Source: Parvularculaceae bacterium (GTDB taxonomy: Bacteria; Pseudomonadota; Alphaproteobacteria; Caulobacterales; Parvularculaceae). Taken from it: a stretch of 64,000 nt of DNA. Location: contig JANQSJ010000007.1 in assembly GCA_028284065.1 (NCBI GenBank), positions 434,001 through 498,000 on the forward strand, given 5' to 3'. Numbering within the stretch: the first letter of the stretch is position 1; the number at the start of each line of letters is the position of its first letter. Positions 44,552 to 54,949 of the stretch are shown piece after piece. A model generated the notes under the pieces. The model did not search any database and had not been told where the DNA came from. It saw nothing but the letters and a program-made list of their open reading frames with translations. The translations under genes were made by a program, and so were the position numbers.

Positions 44552-44769
44552 GACTTCACCTTCAGCCCCCATGTCGAACGCCGAGGCGCCCCCGGCGAGA
44601 ATTATAGACAGTCTGCGCGAGGCGAAAACAGGCTTATTGATGCGACGGAGTCCGGCGCCGCGGATCATTGCTCGCGCCGACGATCGAGGCGCGCCGCGTC
44701 GCGTCGGATGAGGCAAGCTTGGCGCGCGAGACGTCGAGGGCGCCCGCAAAGAGGAAAGGAGCGAAGGAT

Positions 44770-45126
44770 ATGGATGGTCAACGGCTTGGCGCGGCGATTG
44801 TCGGCTTCGCCGGGGTCGCGCTTGGCGCTTTCGGCGCGCATGCGCTTGGCGATACGCTTGATGCGCGCGGCCGCGAGTTGTGGGACACGGCGACGCTTTA
44901 TGCGCTCGTTCACGCCGGGGCTGCGCTCGCCACGCCATCGCAGGCGGCGGGATTGGCGTTCTGCGCCGGCGCGATCATCTTCTGCGGCGCGCTTTATGGA
45001 CTCGCCCTTGGCGCCCCGTCCGTCCTCGGCGCAATCGCCCCGCTTGGCGGATTGGCGCTGCTTGGCGGCTGGCTTGCGACGGGCCTGGCCGCGCTGCGGC
45101 CTAATGCGACAGGCGACGCTAAATGA
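44770..45126 (+). CDS. DUF423 (YwdK-type) membrane protein
   Basis: The 118-residue protein starts at ATG 44770 after AAAGGAGC. It begins LGAAIVGFAGVALGAFGAHAL, then TATLYALVHAGAALA; four helices in all match DUF423. The function is unknown. Its stop overlaps the end of the convergent methyltransferase by eight bases. Confidence 0.85.
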   Translation: MDGQRLGAAIVGFAGVALGAFGAHALGDTLDARGRELWDTATLYALVHAGAALATPSQAAGLAFCAGAIIFCGALYGLALGAPSVLGAIAPLGGLALLGGWLATGLAALRPNATGDAK

Positions 45127-45811
45127 TCGGATCGAAAGCGTCGCCCCGTACGGCGTGAGCGAAGCCGCCGCGAGCGTGATGCTCCGTAAACGTCAGGCCG
45201 AGCGTCTCGCCCCAGTTCCTCGCGATTTTCGCATGGGAGGGTCGGTGGGCGTCGTCAAGGAAGATCGCACACCGATCATTGAGGCGGTCTTTCAGCGCCG
45301 GGATCGCCGGCGCCCTCGCGAATGGGTTTGCGCCCCCGCTGGCCACAGGGCCGTCCACAAGCAGGAGATCGATCTTGCGGTCCCCGAGCGCGCCCAGGAT
45401 GGGCGCGAGGTCGTACCATTCGCCAGCATCCCCGAACGGGGCCATCGGCGCATGCACGGGCGTAATGACATCGGCGCAACCGGCTCTCCGGGCGCTCGCC
45501 TCAACCTGGGACAGCCAGCCTGCGTGCGCATCTACCGAAATCACCGCAGCGCCTTCACGCGACTGCGCCCGCAACAGGGCGCCGATGTAGACGGAGGAAT
45601 AGCCGGCGCCGAGTTCCACGATGGTTCGTCTGTCGTTGATGGCGACATCGTTCAGCACCGCCAGCAGCGCCGACGGCGCGAGCGCGTAGCGCGTCGCCGG
45701 AAAGAAGGGCAGTCCGAATTTCGCAATCTCAACCGACGCCCGCGCGTCGAACGCCGGCCGCCGCAACCGCCCGATGCCGGCCTTGACCATGTGAAGCGCG
45801 TTTATCGCCAT
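45119..45811 (-). CDS. class I SAM-dependent methyltransferase
   Basis: The protein is about 230 residues from ATG 45811 (GAGG six bases upstream); a TTG at 45871 would add 20. Motif I is TIVELGAGYSSVYIGALL and VISVDAHAGW is motif II. DLLLVDGPVASGG is the post-II region. HAKIARNWGETLGL lies near the C-terminus. It resembles O-methyltransferase-like enzymes next to glycosyltransferases; the divergent neighbour is a GT2. Substrate unknown. Confidence 0.82.
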   Translation of the reverse strand: MAINALHMVKAGIGRLRRPAFDARASVEIAKFGLPFFPATRYALAPSALLAVLNDVAINDRRTIVELGAGYSSVYIGALLRAQSREGAAVISVDAHAGWLSQVEASARRAGCADVITPVHAPMAPFGDAGEWYDLAPILGALGDRKIDLLLVDGPVASGGANPFARAPAIPALKDRLNDRCAIFLDDAHRPSHAKIARNWGETLGLTFTEHHARGGFAHAVRGDAFDPII

Positions 45812-45912
45812 TCCGCCCTCAGATTTCGCCGGACCGACCGCCGCCAACTGCGGCGCGGCATGCGGCCGCAAGCCTGTGTGATAGGACGCGCCGTCTCAGA
45901 GGGCAAAAGCGG

Positions 45913-46791
45913 ATGAGCGACATCGAACCGTCTCAGCCAACAGCCCCGCAACCGCCAGCGCGGTGGTCGGTCGTCCTGCCGTACTACAACGAGGCTGGAT
46001 TTCTTGAAGCGACGCTGACGTCACTGGCTGCACAGACGCTGAATGCGGCCTGCATCCTGGTCGACAATGGTTCGACCGACGGATCGCCGGCGATCGCAGA
46101 AGCATTCAAATCGCAGCAACCCGGCCTCACTGTAGTCCTATTGACTGAGCCGACGCCGGGGAAGGCGTTCGCATTGGCCGCCGGCATCGCGGCGGTGGAA
46201 ACGCCGTTCGTCGCAACGGCCGATGCGGATACGTTCTATCCGCCGTCCTATCTTGAGCGCGCCGACCGCCTCTTCGCGGACGCCGGCCCCGATGGCGTCG
46301 CGGCGCTCGCCTTCGGCGCGCCGCCCGAGGGCGCGCCCGGCCATGCGGCGACGCTGCGCAAGGGCGCGATAGCCGCCCGCCTGATGCCGCGGCAGACCCA
46401 CAGCGGGGGATACGGCCAAGCCTTCCGCACGGAGGACCTGAGGGCCGTTGGCGGATTTGATGCGTCGATCTGGCCCTATTGCCTCATGGACCATGAAATC
46501 ATGCATCGCTTGACGAAGCGAGGCGACGGCGCGGCGCGCCTTCTTTATGCGGAAGACCACTGGTGCGCGCCCTCGCCGCGGCGCGCCGACCGCGCCGGCG
46601 TCAGATGGACTCTTCCGGAACGGCTCCTATATCACGCATGCCCCTTCAGCAGGCGCGACTGGTTCTTTTATGAATTCCTGGCGCGCCGATTCGAAGCGCG
46701 CGGCCTGTCGCAATTAAACTTGCGCCGTAAGGAGTGGGAGCCGCCGACAGACGCCGCAAACGATGGCAAGCGTGGTCAGCGGCCGGGCTAA
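45913..46791 (+). CDS. family 2 glycosyltransferase
   Basis: The 292-residue GT-A enzyme has WSVVLPYYNEAGFLEATLTSL, CILVDNGSTDGSP and the metal-binding DADTFYPPSYL, then AVGGFDASIWPYCLMDHEI in the acceptor part. No membrane helix is obvious. It probably adds a sugar to a surface polysaccharide or lipid. It is divergent from the methyltransferase gene. Confidence 0.9.
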   Translation: MSDIEPSQPTAPQPPARWSVVLPYYNEAGFLEATLTSLAAQTLNAACILVDNGSTDGSPAIAEAFKSQQPGLTVVLLTEPTPGKAFALAAGIAAVETPFVATADADTFYPPSYLERADRLFADAGPDGVAALAFGAPPEGAPGHAATLRKGAIAARLMPRQTHSGGYGQAFRTEDLRAVGGFDASIWPYCLMDHEIMHRLTKRGDGAARLLYAEDHWCAPSPRRADRAGVRWTLPERLLYHACPFSRRDWFFYEFLARRFEARGLSQLNLRRKEWEPPTDAANDGKRGQRPG

Positions 46792-46908
46792 TAGATTGGC
46801 AGCCGACGCATCGAACGCTCCTTAATCCAATTCGTTCGGCTAAGATCCGAAATGCCGACGATCCGTTCCCTGACGGCAAATCCCGGCATGGGAGGGGAAA
46901 GGCGCGGT

Positions 46909-47898
46909 TCAGGCCGCGGAATTCTCCGAAAACTGACCATAACGGCGAAAACGGACCATATAGCTAGGCAGAATAGATTCAACCGACTTGGGATTGATCG
47001 CTAGATCCTCGAACCGGCCCACGGCTGAGTCGTCGCTGACGATATTGTCCCTCGCCAATAGCTTTACCTGATCGCGCGTGATCGGCGGGTCAACGAACGG
47101 CAGGGCGCCGGCGAGTTCCCCCGAAAGACCGACGATGGGAGCGGCGAAGCCCGGAATCGGGACGAGTATCCGCGGACGCCTGATTTCTTTCAGCATCAGC
47201 TGAAGAAGCTCTTTGAACGTATAAATATTCGGTCCGCCAAGTTCGTATGTGCGTCCCGCCGTCTCCGGCCGCGTCAAGACAGCCGCGACGGCGTCCGCGA
47301 CGTCGTCCACATAGACCGGCTGGAAACGGGTTGCGCCGCCGCCTATGAGCGGCAGCGGCGTAAACGGCGTCGACGCCGCCATCGCCGCGAAGCGGTTGAA
47401 GAACTGATCCTCCTGCCCGAACACGATCGACGGCCTCAAAATTCGTGCGCTCGGCGACGCTTCGCGCACCGCAGCTTCACCCTCGCCCTTGCTGCGCGCG
47501 TAGTCGCTGTCGCTCATCGGATCGGCCCCGATGGCCGAGATGTGGACGACGTCCTCAATCCCTTCCTCAGCCGCGAACGCCGCGACGCGTCGCGCGCCGT
47601 CAGTCTGCAACGCCTGAAACTTCTGCTCGCCATCCTGGAACAGAATGCCGACACAGTTGATGACAGCGTCGGCGCCCGTGAGCGCCTCCCGGACTGAGGC
47701 TTCGTTACGCAGGTTTGCCTGAAGCAGCTGAATCTGTCCCACGACGCCGGCAGGCTTCAGGAATTGCGCATGATGCGGCCGACGGACCGCGACCCGAACG
47801 CGCCAGCCGCGTTTCGCCAGTTCGCGCACGACATTTCGGCCGACGAAGCCGGAGCCGCCATAGACGACCGCCAATTTGCCAGCGTCTGCCTCAGACAT
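46909..47898 (-). CDS. NDUFA9-like NAD(P)-binding protein (complex I 39-kDa-type)
   Basis: The 329-residue short-chain dehydrogenase-like protein starts at ATG 47898 after AAGGAG. The Rossmann motif is VVYGGSGFVGRNVVRELAKRG, and DADVINCVGILFQ-like and FQPVYVDDVADAV segments match atypical SDR/NDUFA9. The alphaproteobacterial members are assembly or accessory proteins for respiratory complex I. No nuo genes lie in the window. Monocistronic. Confidence 0.9.
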   Translation of the reverse strand: MSEADAGKLAVVYGGSGFVGRNVVRELAKRGWRVRVAVRRPHHAQFLKPAGVVGQIQLLQANLRNEASVREALTGADAVINCVGILFQDGEQKFQALQTDGARRVAAFAAEEGIEDVVHISAIGADPMSDSDYARSKGEGEAAVREASPSARILRPSIVFGQEDQFFNRFAAMAASTPFTPLPLIGGGATRFQPVYVDDVADAVAAVLTRPETAGRTYELGGPNIYTFKELLQLMLKEIRRPRILVPIPGFAAPIVGLSGELAGALPFVDPPITRDQVKLLARDNIVSDDSAVGRFEDLAINPKSVESILPSYMVRFRRYGQFSENSAA

Positions 47899-48184
47899 TT
47901 TCCGCTTCTCCTTCTTGTCGAGCACGTGGCTCTAGCGGCTTTGAACGCGCCATCTACAACGCAGGTCGCGTCCAGGCGGTTGGGCGCCGCTTACTAGTGA
48001 GTTAGGTGCGCCGGCCGACCCTTAAGCGCAAGCCTTGTGTTCTGAGCGCCGCCCGCGGTTGATTGCCGCCGCCGCCAAAGCCGCCCTCATTTACTTTCAT
48101 GACAAGAGGTACGCCTCGCCGGCGACCAATAGCGCCAGCTCGATTGACACTGGTCGTTCAGCTACCTAAACCGCTGGCTCCCTA

Positions 48185-48271
<87 letters not shown>

Positions 48272-48454
48272 GACAATACCCGCGATGTTCACTGCGTCAG
48301 AGCGGCAGGCAACCGCTAACGTAGATCTGAACCAACGCATGATCCGCAGCGTGCGCGCGGCGCTCAAGTAGATGGACCTTGGCGACGCCTGACGATATAG
48401 GGACCGCTTGGGTTGGAAGCCGCCGAATACGCTGGCGGCGCGATAATCCAATGC

Positions 48455-48530
48455 GGGCGGTTAGCTCAGCTGGAAGAGCGGCTGGTTTACACCCAGTAGG
48501 TCGGGAGTTCGAACCTCTCACCGCCCACCA
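48455..48530 (+). tRNA. tRNA-Val (TAC anticodon)
   Basis: Acceptor GGGCGGT pairs with ACCGCCC. The anticodon loop TTTACAC gives UAC. The T-loop is GTTCGAAC and CCA (48528-48530) is encoded. Confidence 0.95.
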
Positions 48531-48990
48531 TGCAGCCTCGCCGCCCTTGCATCGCACGCTGATGGCCGCCTTGCGCCGCCGTCTTTGGCGACGGACCGGG
48601 TCGCGGTCGCCTTACCCGTTTGCGAAATACGCGCTTAAGGCGGAAGACGCTAATCTATCGAGTGTGAGAGTCGCCACGCGAAACCGGCGACCCACGCGCG
48701 CTGCAATCGATTCCAGACGCAAGCGGAGGAAATGCGGCGCTATTCAGCGCTTGTCGCTCAATATCCGTAAGCCTGTATTCGATCTAACGGACGCCCTATG
48801 TTCTTAATGCGAACTGCTTCGCCCACGAAGCCTCGATTGACTCTGGAGATTCTAAGGTCCTCGGGCGTCAAATCGCATTCTGATGGGGAGGACGTCGGCG
48901 CGCCAGATGGAGCGCAGGGGACGCGCCCTGCGCACTAGTCTTGGAGAGGAGCTTTGATCCGACGGAACGACGCGATCACGCCTTAGTCGC
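48531..48990. other. gene-free stretch after tRNA-Val
   Basis: No supported gene or structure is seen in these 460 bases. Confidence 0.5.
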
Positions 48991-49263
48991 TCAGTTGAGC
49001 GCTTCCTTCAGTCCTTTGCCCGCCGAAAACTTCGGCTGTATCGACGCCGGAATCTGAATTGTGTCCCCGGTACGCGGATTACGGCCTTCACGCGCCGCAC
49101 GCTTGGTCGCGGAAAACGTCCCGAAGCCGACAAGTCGCACGTCGTCGCCCTTCTTGAGCGCGTCTGTGATCGCGTCAAACACCGCGTCGACCGCCTTCGC
49201 CGCATCCGCCTTGGTCAAATCCGCGATATCGGCGACGCGATCGATGAATTCATTTTTGTTCAT
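48991..49263 (-). CDS. hup: DNA-binding protein HU
   Basis: The 90-residue histone-like protein starts at ATG 49263 (MNKNEFIDRVADIADLTKADAAKAV). GFGTFSATKRAAREGRNPRTGDTIQIPAS is the HU/IHF beta-arm region with the conserved RNPRTG tip. It bends and compacts DNA. The usual alphaproteobacterial order lon-hup holds, with a chorismate mutase gene between them. Confidence 0.96.
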   Translation of the reverse strand: MNKNEFIDRVADIADLTKADAAKAVDAVFDAITDALKKGDDVRLVGFGTFSATKRAAREGRNPRTGDTIQIPASIQPKFSAGKGLKEALN

Positions 49264-49491
49264 TGTCGGACCTTTCAAGCTATGCCCTTCTGTGTGCAGC
49301 GATTCTGCACGAGGTTAATATGTCGGACGTCAAACGGCTAGGCGTCTGCGCGACATTGGCAACGGTCGAAGGTGATTCTATTCACGCCGTCGACTGATCG
49401 ACCGAGGCCGCCCTGTTGCTGAAAGCCGATTCGCCCTCGGGATCATCCGTCACAGGAAGAGGTTGGGGAAGATGAGCCTTCGGCAACGCTC

Positions 49492-49857
49492 TCAGTCGCC
49501 TTCCTCGCCGCGCACGGCGCGCCATACATCGAATTCATGCGCAATCGACCGATCGATCAGCAGTCGCCATACAGGCTCGGCGATAGATGATGGCAACCCC
49601 GTCTTTTCCGAAGCTTCAAGAACCTTCTCCACGACATCCTCAATGCGCCACTCCAGCCGCACCGCGTCCACGTCCTGCTTGATGCGGCCGGCCGCCTCAA
49701 TGTAGCGCGTTCGTTCCGCGACCAAATGGACGAGGATTCGATCAAGCCGGTCTATTTCGGCGCGAACCTCCTCCATTCGTCGACAGTCCTCGGCCTCGAC
49801 GGCCGCGGTCTGAAAGGCATAGGCGGAGGCCGGCGCAGCGGCGGTCGATTCGTTCAT
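49492..49857 (-). CDS. chorismate mutase (AroQ type)
   Basis: The 121-residue helical protein converts chorismate to prephenate. CRRMEEVRAEIDRLDRILVHLVAERTRYIEAAGRIK carries the AroQ arginine and lysine residues, then VVEKVLEASEKTGLP and IAEPVWRLLIDRSIAHEF. The 25-residue N-terminus is non-conserved. The length and fold also fit pyochelin-type (isochorismate pyruvate-lyase) relatives, so the exact reaction is not certain. It lies between lon and hup. Confidence 0.87.
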   Translation of the reverse strand: MNESTAAAPASAYAFQTAAVEAEDCRRMEEVRAEIDRLDRILVHLVAERTRYIEAAGRIKQDVDAVRLEWRIEDVVEKVLEASEKTGLPSSIAEPVWRLLIDRSIAHEFDVWRAVRGEEGD

Positions 49858-49980
49858 GACCCCTCATCTCCAAGGCCTTGCGCCGCGGCCATCGCCGACG
49901 CCGATCCAGAATAGAAGTATGCGCGCCGCAAAGATTTCTATGCGACGCGCTATCGTTTCGAAACGTCGTCCGTTTCTCTT

Positions 49981-52371
49981 CTAGTGAGCCACAACGCCGG
50001 CGCCGTCTTCGCCCGGAGGCGGCGCCGCGGCCGCCGCCGGTTCGGTCCATTCAATCGGCGAAAGCGGCTTCGTTAACGCGTGCCCCAGAACCTCATCGAC
50101 TGTTCGCACGGGGATGATCGTCAGCGCATCACTTACGTTGTCGGGGATCTCGGCGAGATCCTTCTCGTTTTCCTCCGGGATAAGCACCGTCTTGATGCCG
50201 GCGCGCAGCGCGGCGAGAAGCTTTTCCTTCAGACCGCCAATGGCGAGGACCCGGCCGCGGAGGGAAATCTCCCCGGTCATGGCGATATCCTTGTGAATCG
50301 CGACGCCCGTCAGCACCGAGACGATCGCTGTCGCCATGGCGACGCCCGCGGACGGTCCGTCCTTCGGCGTTGCGCCCTCTGGCACATGGATATGGATATC
50401 AGTCTTGTCGAATTGAGGCGGCTCAATCCCGAACTCGGTTGCGCGGCTGCGCACATAGGATGACGCCGCCGAGACGGATTCCTTCATCACGTCCTTCAGA
50501 TTGCCCGTAGGCGTCATCTTGCCCTTGCCAGGCATGCGCGCCGCTTCGATCGTCAGGATATCTCCGCCAACGGAGGTCCAGGCGAGCCCGGTGACGACAC
50601 CCACCTGATCCTCGCCGTCGATCTCCCCATAGCGAAACTTCGGCACGCCCGAATACTCTTCGACGATCGCCGAGTCGACATTCACGTTCTCACGCTTGCC
50701 GGTCTCAATATCGCGCACGGCCTTGCGGGCAAGCCGCGCCACTTCGCGCTCCAGGTTGCGCACGCCCGCTTCGCGCGTGTAGCGGCGGATAAGCTCCTGC
50801 AGACCGTCGTCAGCGACCGCCCACTCCTCCTCGCTGAGCCCATGGTCCTTGCGCTGCTTCGGAATGAGGTGGCGCTTGGCGATCTCCATTTTTTCATCCT
50901 CGGTATAGCCCGGGATACGGATGATTTCCATGCGGTCAAGCAATGGCTGCGGCATGTTGAGGCTGTTGGCCGTCGTCACGAACATAACGTCGGACAGGTC
51001 GTAGTCCACCTCAAGATAATGGTCCGCAAACGTCGAATTCTGCTCAGGATCGAGCACTTCGAGAAGCGCGGAGGACGGATCGCCGCGGAAGTCATGGCCC
51101 ATCTTGTCGATCTCGTCGAGGAGGAACAGAGGGTTCGACTTCTTCGCCTTCTTCATCGACTGGATGATCTTGCCGGGCATCGACCCGATATAGGTCCGCC
51201 TGTGGCCTCGAATCTCCGCTTCGTCGCGCACGCCGCCAAGCGATACGCGCACGAACTCGCGCCCCGTCGCAGCGGCGATTGATTTGCCGAGCGACGTCTT
51301 GCCAACGCCCGGGGGACCCACGAGGCATAGAATTGGCCCCTTCATCTTCGACATCCGCTTCTGCACGGCGAGATATTCGAGGATGCGCTCCTTGACCTTC
51401 TCAAGGCCGTAATGATCGGTATCGAGAATTTCTTCGGCCTTGGCGAGATCAGACTTCACCTTGGACTTGTTGTTCCAGGGAATCGAAAGGATCCAGTCGA
51501 GGTAATTCCTGACGACGGTCGATTCGGCGGACATTGGCGACATCTGGCGAAGCTTCTTTAGCTCGGCCTCGGCCTTCTGCTTGGCCTCCTTCGAGAGCTT
51601 CGTCTTGGCGATGCGATCTTCGAGCTCGGCAAGCTCATCGCGGCCATCGTCGGTTTCGCCCAGCTCCTTCTGGATCGCCTTCATCTGTTCGTTGAGATAG
51701 TACTCGCGCTGCGTCTTCTCCATCTGGCGTTTAACGCGATTGCGAATCTTCTTCTCGACCTGAAGAACGCTCATTTCGCCTTCCATGAGCCCGTAAACTC
51801 GCTCAAGGCGCTCCGCGACGCTGAAGATCTCCAGAAGCTCCTGCTTCTCCGAGATCTTGATGTTGAGATGAGAGGCGACAGTATCGGCGAGCTGCGAAGG
51901 CTCATCGATCTGGTTGACGGATACGATCACCTCCGGCGGCACGCGTTTATTCAGCTTCACATACTCTTCGAACTTGGAAACGACGGATCGCGACATGGCG
52001 TCGGTTTCAGATTCATCCGCGGCAATCTCCAGCGGGGTCTCGACCTGCGCTTCGAAGAATTCTTCCGTACGCACATATTCAGTGATGCGAGCGCGCGATT
52101 CCCCCTCGACAAGCACTTTCACGGTGCCGTCGGGAAGTTTCAACAGCTGAAGAACCGATGCGATGACGCCGATCTCGTAGATCTCGTCAGGCTCCGGGTC
52201 GTTGTCCCCAGCGTCCTTTTGAGAGACGAGCACGATCTTGCGATCATTCTCCATCACGTTCTCAAGCGCCCGCACGGATTTTTCCCGGCCGACAAAAAGC
52301 GGCACCACCATGTTCGGAAAGACGACAATGTCGCGCAGCGGCAGGACGGGAAAGATGAGAGGTTCTGTCAT
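49981..52371 (-). CDS. lon: ATP-dependent Lon protease
   Basis: The 796-residue protease has an N-terminal substrate domain (PLIFPVLPLRDIVVFPNMVVPLFVGR), AAA+ module with Walker A GPPGVGKTS near residue 351 and Walker B FLLDEIDKM, and a C-terminal peptidase domain. Catalytic Ser674 lies in PKDGPSAG and Lys717 in LKEK. It degrades misfolded and regulatory proteins. The order tig-clpP-clpX-lon-hup is the usual one. An RpoH-like promoter lies upstream (52471-52500). Confidence 0.98.
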   Translation of the reverse strand: MTEPLIFPVLPLRDIVVFPNMVVPLFVGREKSVRALENVMENDRKIVLVSQKDAGDNDPEPDEIYEIGVIASVLQLLKLPDGTVKVLVEGESRARITEYVRTEEFFEAQVETPLEIAADESETDAMSRSVVSKFEEYVKLNKRVPPEVIVSVNQIDEPSQLADTVASHLNIKISEKQELLEIFSVAERLERVYGLMEGEMSVLQVEKKIRNRVKRQMEKTQREYYLNEQMKAIQKELGETDDGRDELAELEDRIAKTKLSKEAKQKAEAELKKLRQMSPMSAESTVVRNYLDWILSIPWNNKSKVKSDLAKAEEILDTDHYGLEKVKERILEYLAVQKRMSKMKGPILCLVGPPGVGKTSLGKSIAAATGREFVRVSLGGVRDEAEIRGHRRTYIGSMPGKIIQSMKKAKKSNPLFLLDEIDKMGHDFRGDPSSALLEVLDPEQNSTFADHYLEVDYDLSDVMFVTTANSLNMPQPLLDRMEIIRIPGYTEDEKMEIAKRHLIPKQRKDHGLSEEEWAVADDGLQELIRRYTREAGVRNLEREVARLARKAVRDIETGKRENVNVDSAIVEEYSGVPKFRYGEIDGEDQVGVVTGLAWTSVGGDILTIEAARMPGKGKMTPTGNLKDVMKESVSAASSYVRSRATEFGIEPPQFDKTDIHIHVPEGATPKDGPSAGVAMATAIVSVLTGVAIHKDIAMTGEISLRGRVLAIGGLKEKLLAALRAGIKTVLIPEENEKDLAEIPDNVSDALTIIPVRTVDEVLGHALTKPLSPIEWTEPAAAAAPPPGEDGAGVVAH

Positions 52372-52470
52372 GTACGTTCCTGTTGATTCGCATCCCCGCG
52401 AACGCGGGCGATGGAAGATCGCGCCTCGCCCGACGTTAGCCGATGCCGTTTGCCGCGGCGAGCGCTCGCG

Positions 52471-52500
52471 TAATGTGGCGACTGAGATCGCCTATTCAAC
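52471..52500 (-). promoter_or_regulatory. heat-shock (RpoH-like) promoter candidate for lon
   Basis: Minus-strand TTGAAT (52499-52494) and CCACATTA (52478-52471) are 15 bases apart, near the alphaproteobacterial sigma-32 pattern. It lies about 100 bases before lon. Confidence 0.4.
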
Positions 52501-52630
52501 CGCCGCGCGCCGCGCCTGGCCCCTCACAATGAGATGCGGGGCAGCGTCCGCGCAGGCATGCTTGCGGCGTTCTGGGGAAAACGAGTCGAAGGCGTAGCGC
52601 AGAGGCGAAGAAGGGAAGGCCGGCGACCGA

Positions 52631-53914
52631 CTAGGCGCTGGCGTCAGCCTCCACCGACTTTTCGCTGCGCTCCTCGTAAATCAAAAGCGGCAGAGCGTTG
52701 CCATCGACAACCTCCGAATTGACCACGACTTCCACAACGCCTTCCATCGTCGGCAATTCGAACATGGAGTCGAGCAGGATGCCCTCCATAATCGAGCGCA
52801 ACCCCCTTGCGCCTGTCTTGCGCGCAATCGTCTTACGGGCGATGGCCGCAAGCGCATCCTCAGCGAATGTGAGCTTCACATCCTCCATCTCGAAAAGGCG
52901 CTGATACTGCTTTACGAGCGCGTTCTTCGGATTCGTCAGAATTTCGATCAAAGCGCCTTCGTCCAGGTCCTCAAGCGTTGCGATGACCGGAAGACGGCCG
53001 ACAAATTCCGGAATAAGGCCAAACTTCAAAAGGTCTTCCGGCTCAACGCCACGCAAAACCTCGCCAACCCGACGATCGTCCGGCGCCTTCACATCCGCGC
53101 CAAAACCGATCGATGTGCCGACGCCGCGCGCCGCGATGACCTTTTCCAGGCCGGCGAAAGCGCCGCCAACGATGAAAAGGATGTTCGTCGTGTCGACCTG
53201 AAGGAACTCCTGTTGCGGATGCTTGCGGCCGCCCTGGGGCGGGACGCTCGCAACAGTGCCTTCCATTATCTTCAAAAGCGCCTGCTGGACGCCTTCGCCT
53301 GAGACGTCGCGCGTAATCGAAGGGTTGTCCGACTTGCGGCTGATCTTGTCGACCTCGTCTATATAGACGATGCCGCGCTGGGCCCGTTCTACATTATAGT
53401 CTGCGGCCTGAAGCAGCTTCAGGATGATGTTCTCGACGTCCTCGCCCACATAGCCAGCTTCGGTGAGGGTCGTGGCGTCGGCCATGGTGAACGGCACGTC
53501 AAGAATACGCGCCAGCGTCTGGGCGAGCAGCGTCTTGCCTGAGCCTGTCGGGCCGACAAGCAGGATGTTCGACTTGGCGAGCTCCACATCGTTGTTTTTC
53601 GTCGCGTGGTTGAGTCGCTTGTAGTGATTGTGCACCGCAACAGAAAGCACCCGCTTAGCGTGCTGCTGGCCGATCACATAGTCGTCGAGGACGCCCTGAA
53701 TGTGCTTTGGCGAGGGCACGCCATCGCCAGCTTTGACCAGCGAAGACTTTGATTCTTCGCGGATAATGTCCATGCAGAGCTCGACGCATTCATCGCAGAT
53801 GAACACCGTCGGCCCGGCGATGAGCTTGCGCACCTCGTGCTGGCTCTTTCCGCAGAACGAGCAATAGAGGGTGTTCTTGCCGTCACCCCCGCCTTTACCG
53901 CCAACCTTGCTCAC
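52631..53914 (-). CDS. clpX: ATP-dependent Clp protease ATP-binding subunit ClpX
   Basis: The 427-residue unfoldase has an N-terminal zinc-binding domain (Cys18, Cys21, Cys40, Cys43 in YCSFCGK and [10 protein letters not shown]). Walker A is GPTGSGKT (121-128), Walker [11 protein letters not shown], and the pore loop is GYVGED. ClpP-binding IGFGAD follows. It delivers tagged proteins to ClpP; in alphaproteobacteria it also degrades cell-cycle factors such as CtrA. clpP lies upstream by 408 bp. Confidence 0.98.
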   Translation of the reverse strand: MSKVGGKGGGDGKNTLYCSFCGKSQHEVRKLIAGPTVFICDECVELCMDIIREESKSSLVKAGDGVPSPKHIQGVLDDYVIGQQHAKRVLSVAVHNHYKRLNHATKNNDVELAKSNILLVGPTGSGKTLLAQTLARILDVPFTMADATTLTEAGYVGEDVENIILKLLQAADYNVERAQRGIVYIDEVDKISRKSDNPSITRDVSGEGVQQALLKIMEGTVASVPPQGGRKHPQQEFLQVDTTNILFIVGGAFAGLEKVIAARGVGTSIGFGADVKAPDDRRVGEVLRGVEPEDLLKFGLIPEFVGRLPVIATLEDLDEGALIEILTNPKNALVKQYQRLFEMEDVKLTFAEDALAAIARKTIARKTGARGLRSIMEGILLDSMFELPTMEGVVEVVVNSEVVDGNALPLLIYEERSEKSVEADASA

Positions 53915-54322
53915 GCCGTCAAAACTCCTCGTCGATCATATTCGGAAACGCCGCCCGACAATATAGCCAACCTATTTAGCCTTCGTCTTGTCTCGCCATC
54001 GTGTGAGCGTCGCATCGCCCGTCGGGTATACGACACCTTTTTGGACGGTCGATCAAATCTCCTCAGCGGCGACGCCTTTTGTTCGTTCGGACCGCCGCCC
54101 GGCCGCCGGTTCGCCGGCGTTTTCGAGCTATGGCGAAAGAAGTAGATCTTCTCGCGCCGCAGCGCCATCGCTCCACTTTAGGCGCCTTAGGCAGACCATA
54201 CTGGCCACGTGCTCCTAATTGGCGCCAAGCGCTGCACGAATTGCGCCAGGCCGGCTAACGCTTCTGACATCTTAGCAAAGAAATCCGCAACCTTATGGGG
54301 CGGCGGCCGAAGCCGCCTCGCC
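53915..54322. other. clpP-clpX intergenic region
   Basis: No gene is supported. The right end holds the clpP terminator-like hairpin. The clpX promoter probably lies here but no clear -10/-35 is visible. Confidence 0.5.
54302..54317 (-). terminator. UUCG-loop hairpin after clpP
   Basis: On the minus strand GGCGGC-TTCG-GCCGCC begins five bases past the clpP stop. The UUCG tetraloop is very stable. There is no T run. Confidence 0.55.
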
Positions 54323-54949
54323 TCATTCCTCGTCCGACACGACGCGCTTGTCTATGACCTTGTCTACGAGGCCGAACTCCACTGCCTCGTCCGGGTCCAT
54401 AAAGTGATCGCGATCGAGGGTCCGCTCGATCAGTTCGTAGGGCTGGCCGGTATGATGAACGTAGATCTCGTTGAGCCGCCGCTTAATCTTAACAATATCT
54501 TGCGCGTGCCGCTCAATGTCCGACGCCTGGCCCTGGAAGCCGCCGGACGGCTGATGGACCATGATCCGCGAGTTCGGCAGCGAAAACCTCATGTCTTTCT
54601 CGCCGGCGGTCAGCAGCAACGAGCCCATGGACGCGGCCATGCCGGTCACCATCGTCGAGACGGCGGGCCGGATGAACTGCATGGTGTCATACATGGCGAG
54701 GCCGGCCGACACCGATCCGCCGGGCGAATTGATGTAAAATGCGATCTCTTTCTTGGGATTATCGGCCTCCAGAAACAGCAGCTGCGCCACGATCAGCGTC
54801 GAGACCGCGTCGTTTACCGGTCCCGACAGGAAGATGATCCGCTCTTTCAGCAGCCGGGAGTAGATATCAAATGCGCGCTCGCCACGGCTCGACTGCTCGA
54901 CCACCATGGGGACGAGGGTGTTCATGTAGATTTCCTGGGGGTCTTTCAT
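54323..54949 (-). CDS. clpP: ATP-dependent Clp protease proteolytic subunit
   Basis: The 208-residue serine protease has the catalytic triad Ser107 (GMAASMG), His132 (IMVHQPSGG) and Asp181 (DRDHFMD). [20 protein letters not shown] and the N-terminal [23 protein letters not shown] are standard. It assembles into a tetradecamer capped by ClpX. Length normal. Confidence 0.98.
   Translation of the reverse strand: MKDPQEIYMNTLVPMVVEQSSRGERAFDIYSRLLKERIIFLSGPVNDAVSTLIVAQLLFLEADNPKKEIAFYINSPGGSVSAGLAMYDTMQFIRPAVSTMVTGMAASMGSLLLTAGEKDMRFSLPNSRIMVHQPSGGFQGQASDIERHAQDIVKIKRRLNEIYVHHTGQPYELIERTLDRDHFMDPDEAVEFGLVDKVIDKRVVSDEE

Noticed and set aside
43958-45916. Plus-strand frame of 652 codons
   Set aside because: It crosses several real genes on both strands and has no domain-like sequence.
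48379-48807. Plus-strand open frame of 142 codons
   Set aside because: It runs through the tRNA-Val gene and has no protein-like composition.
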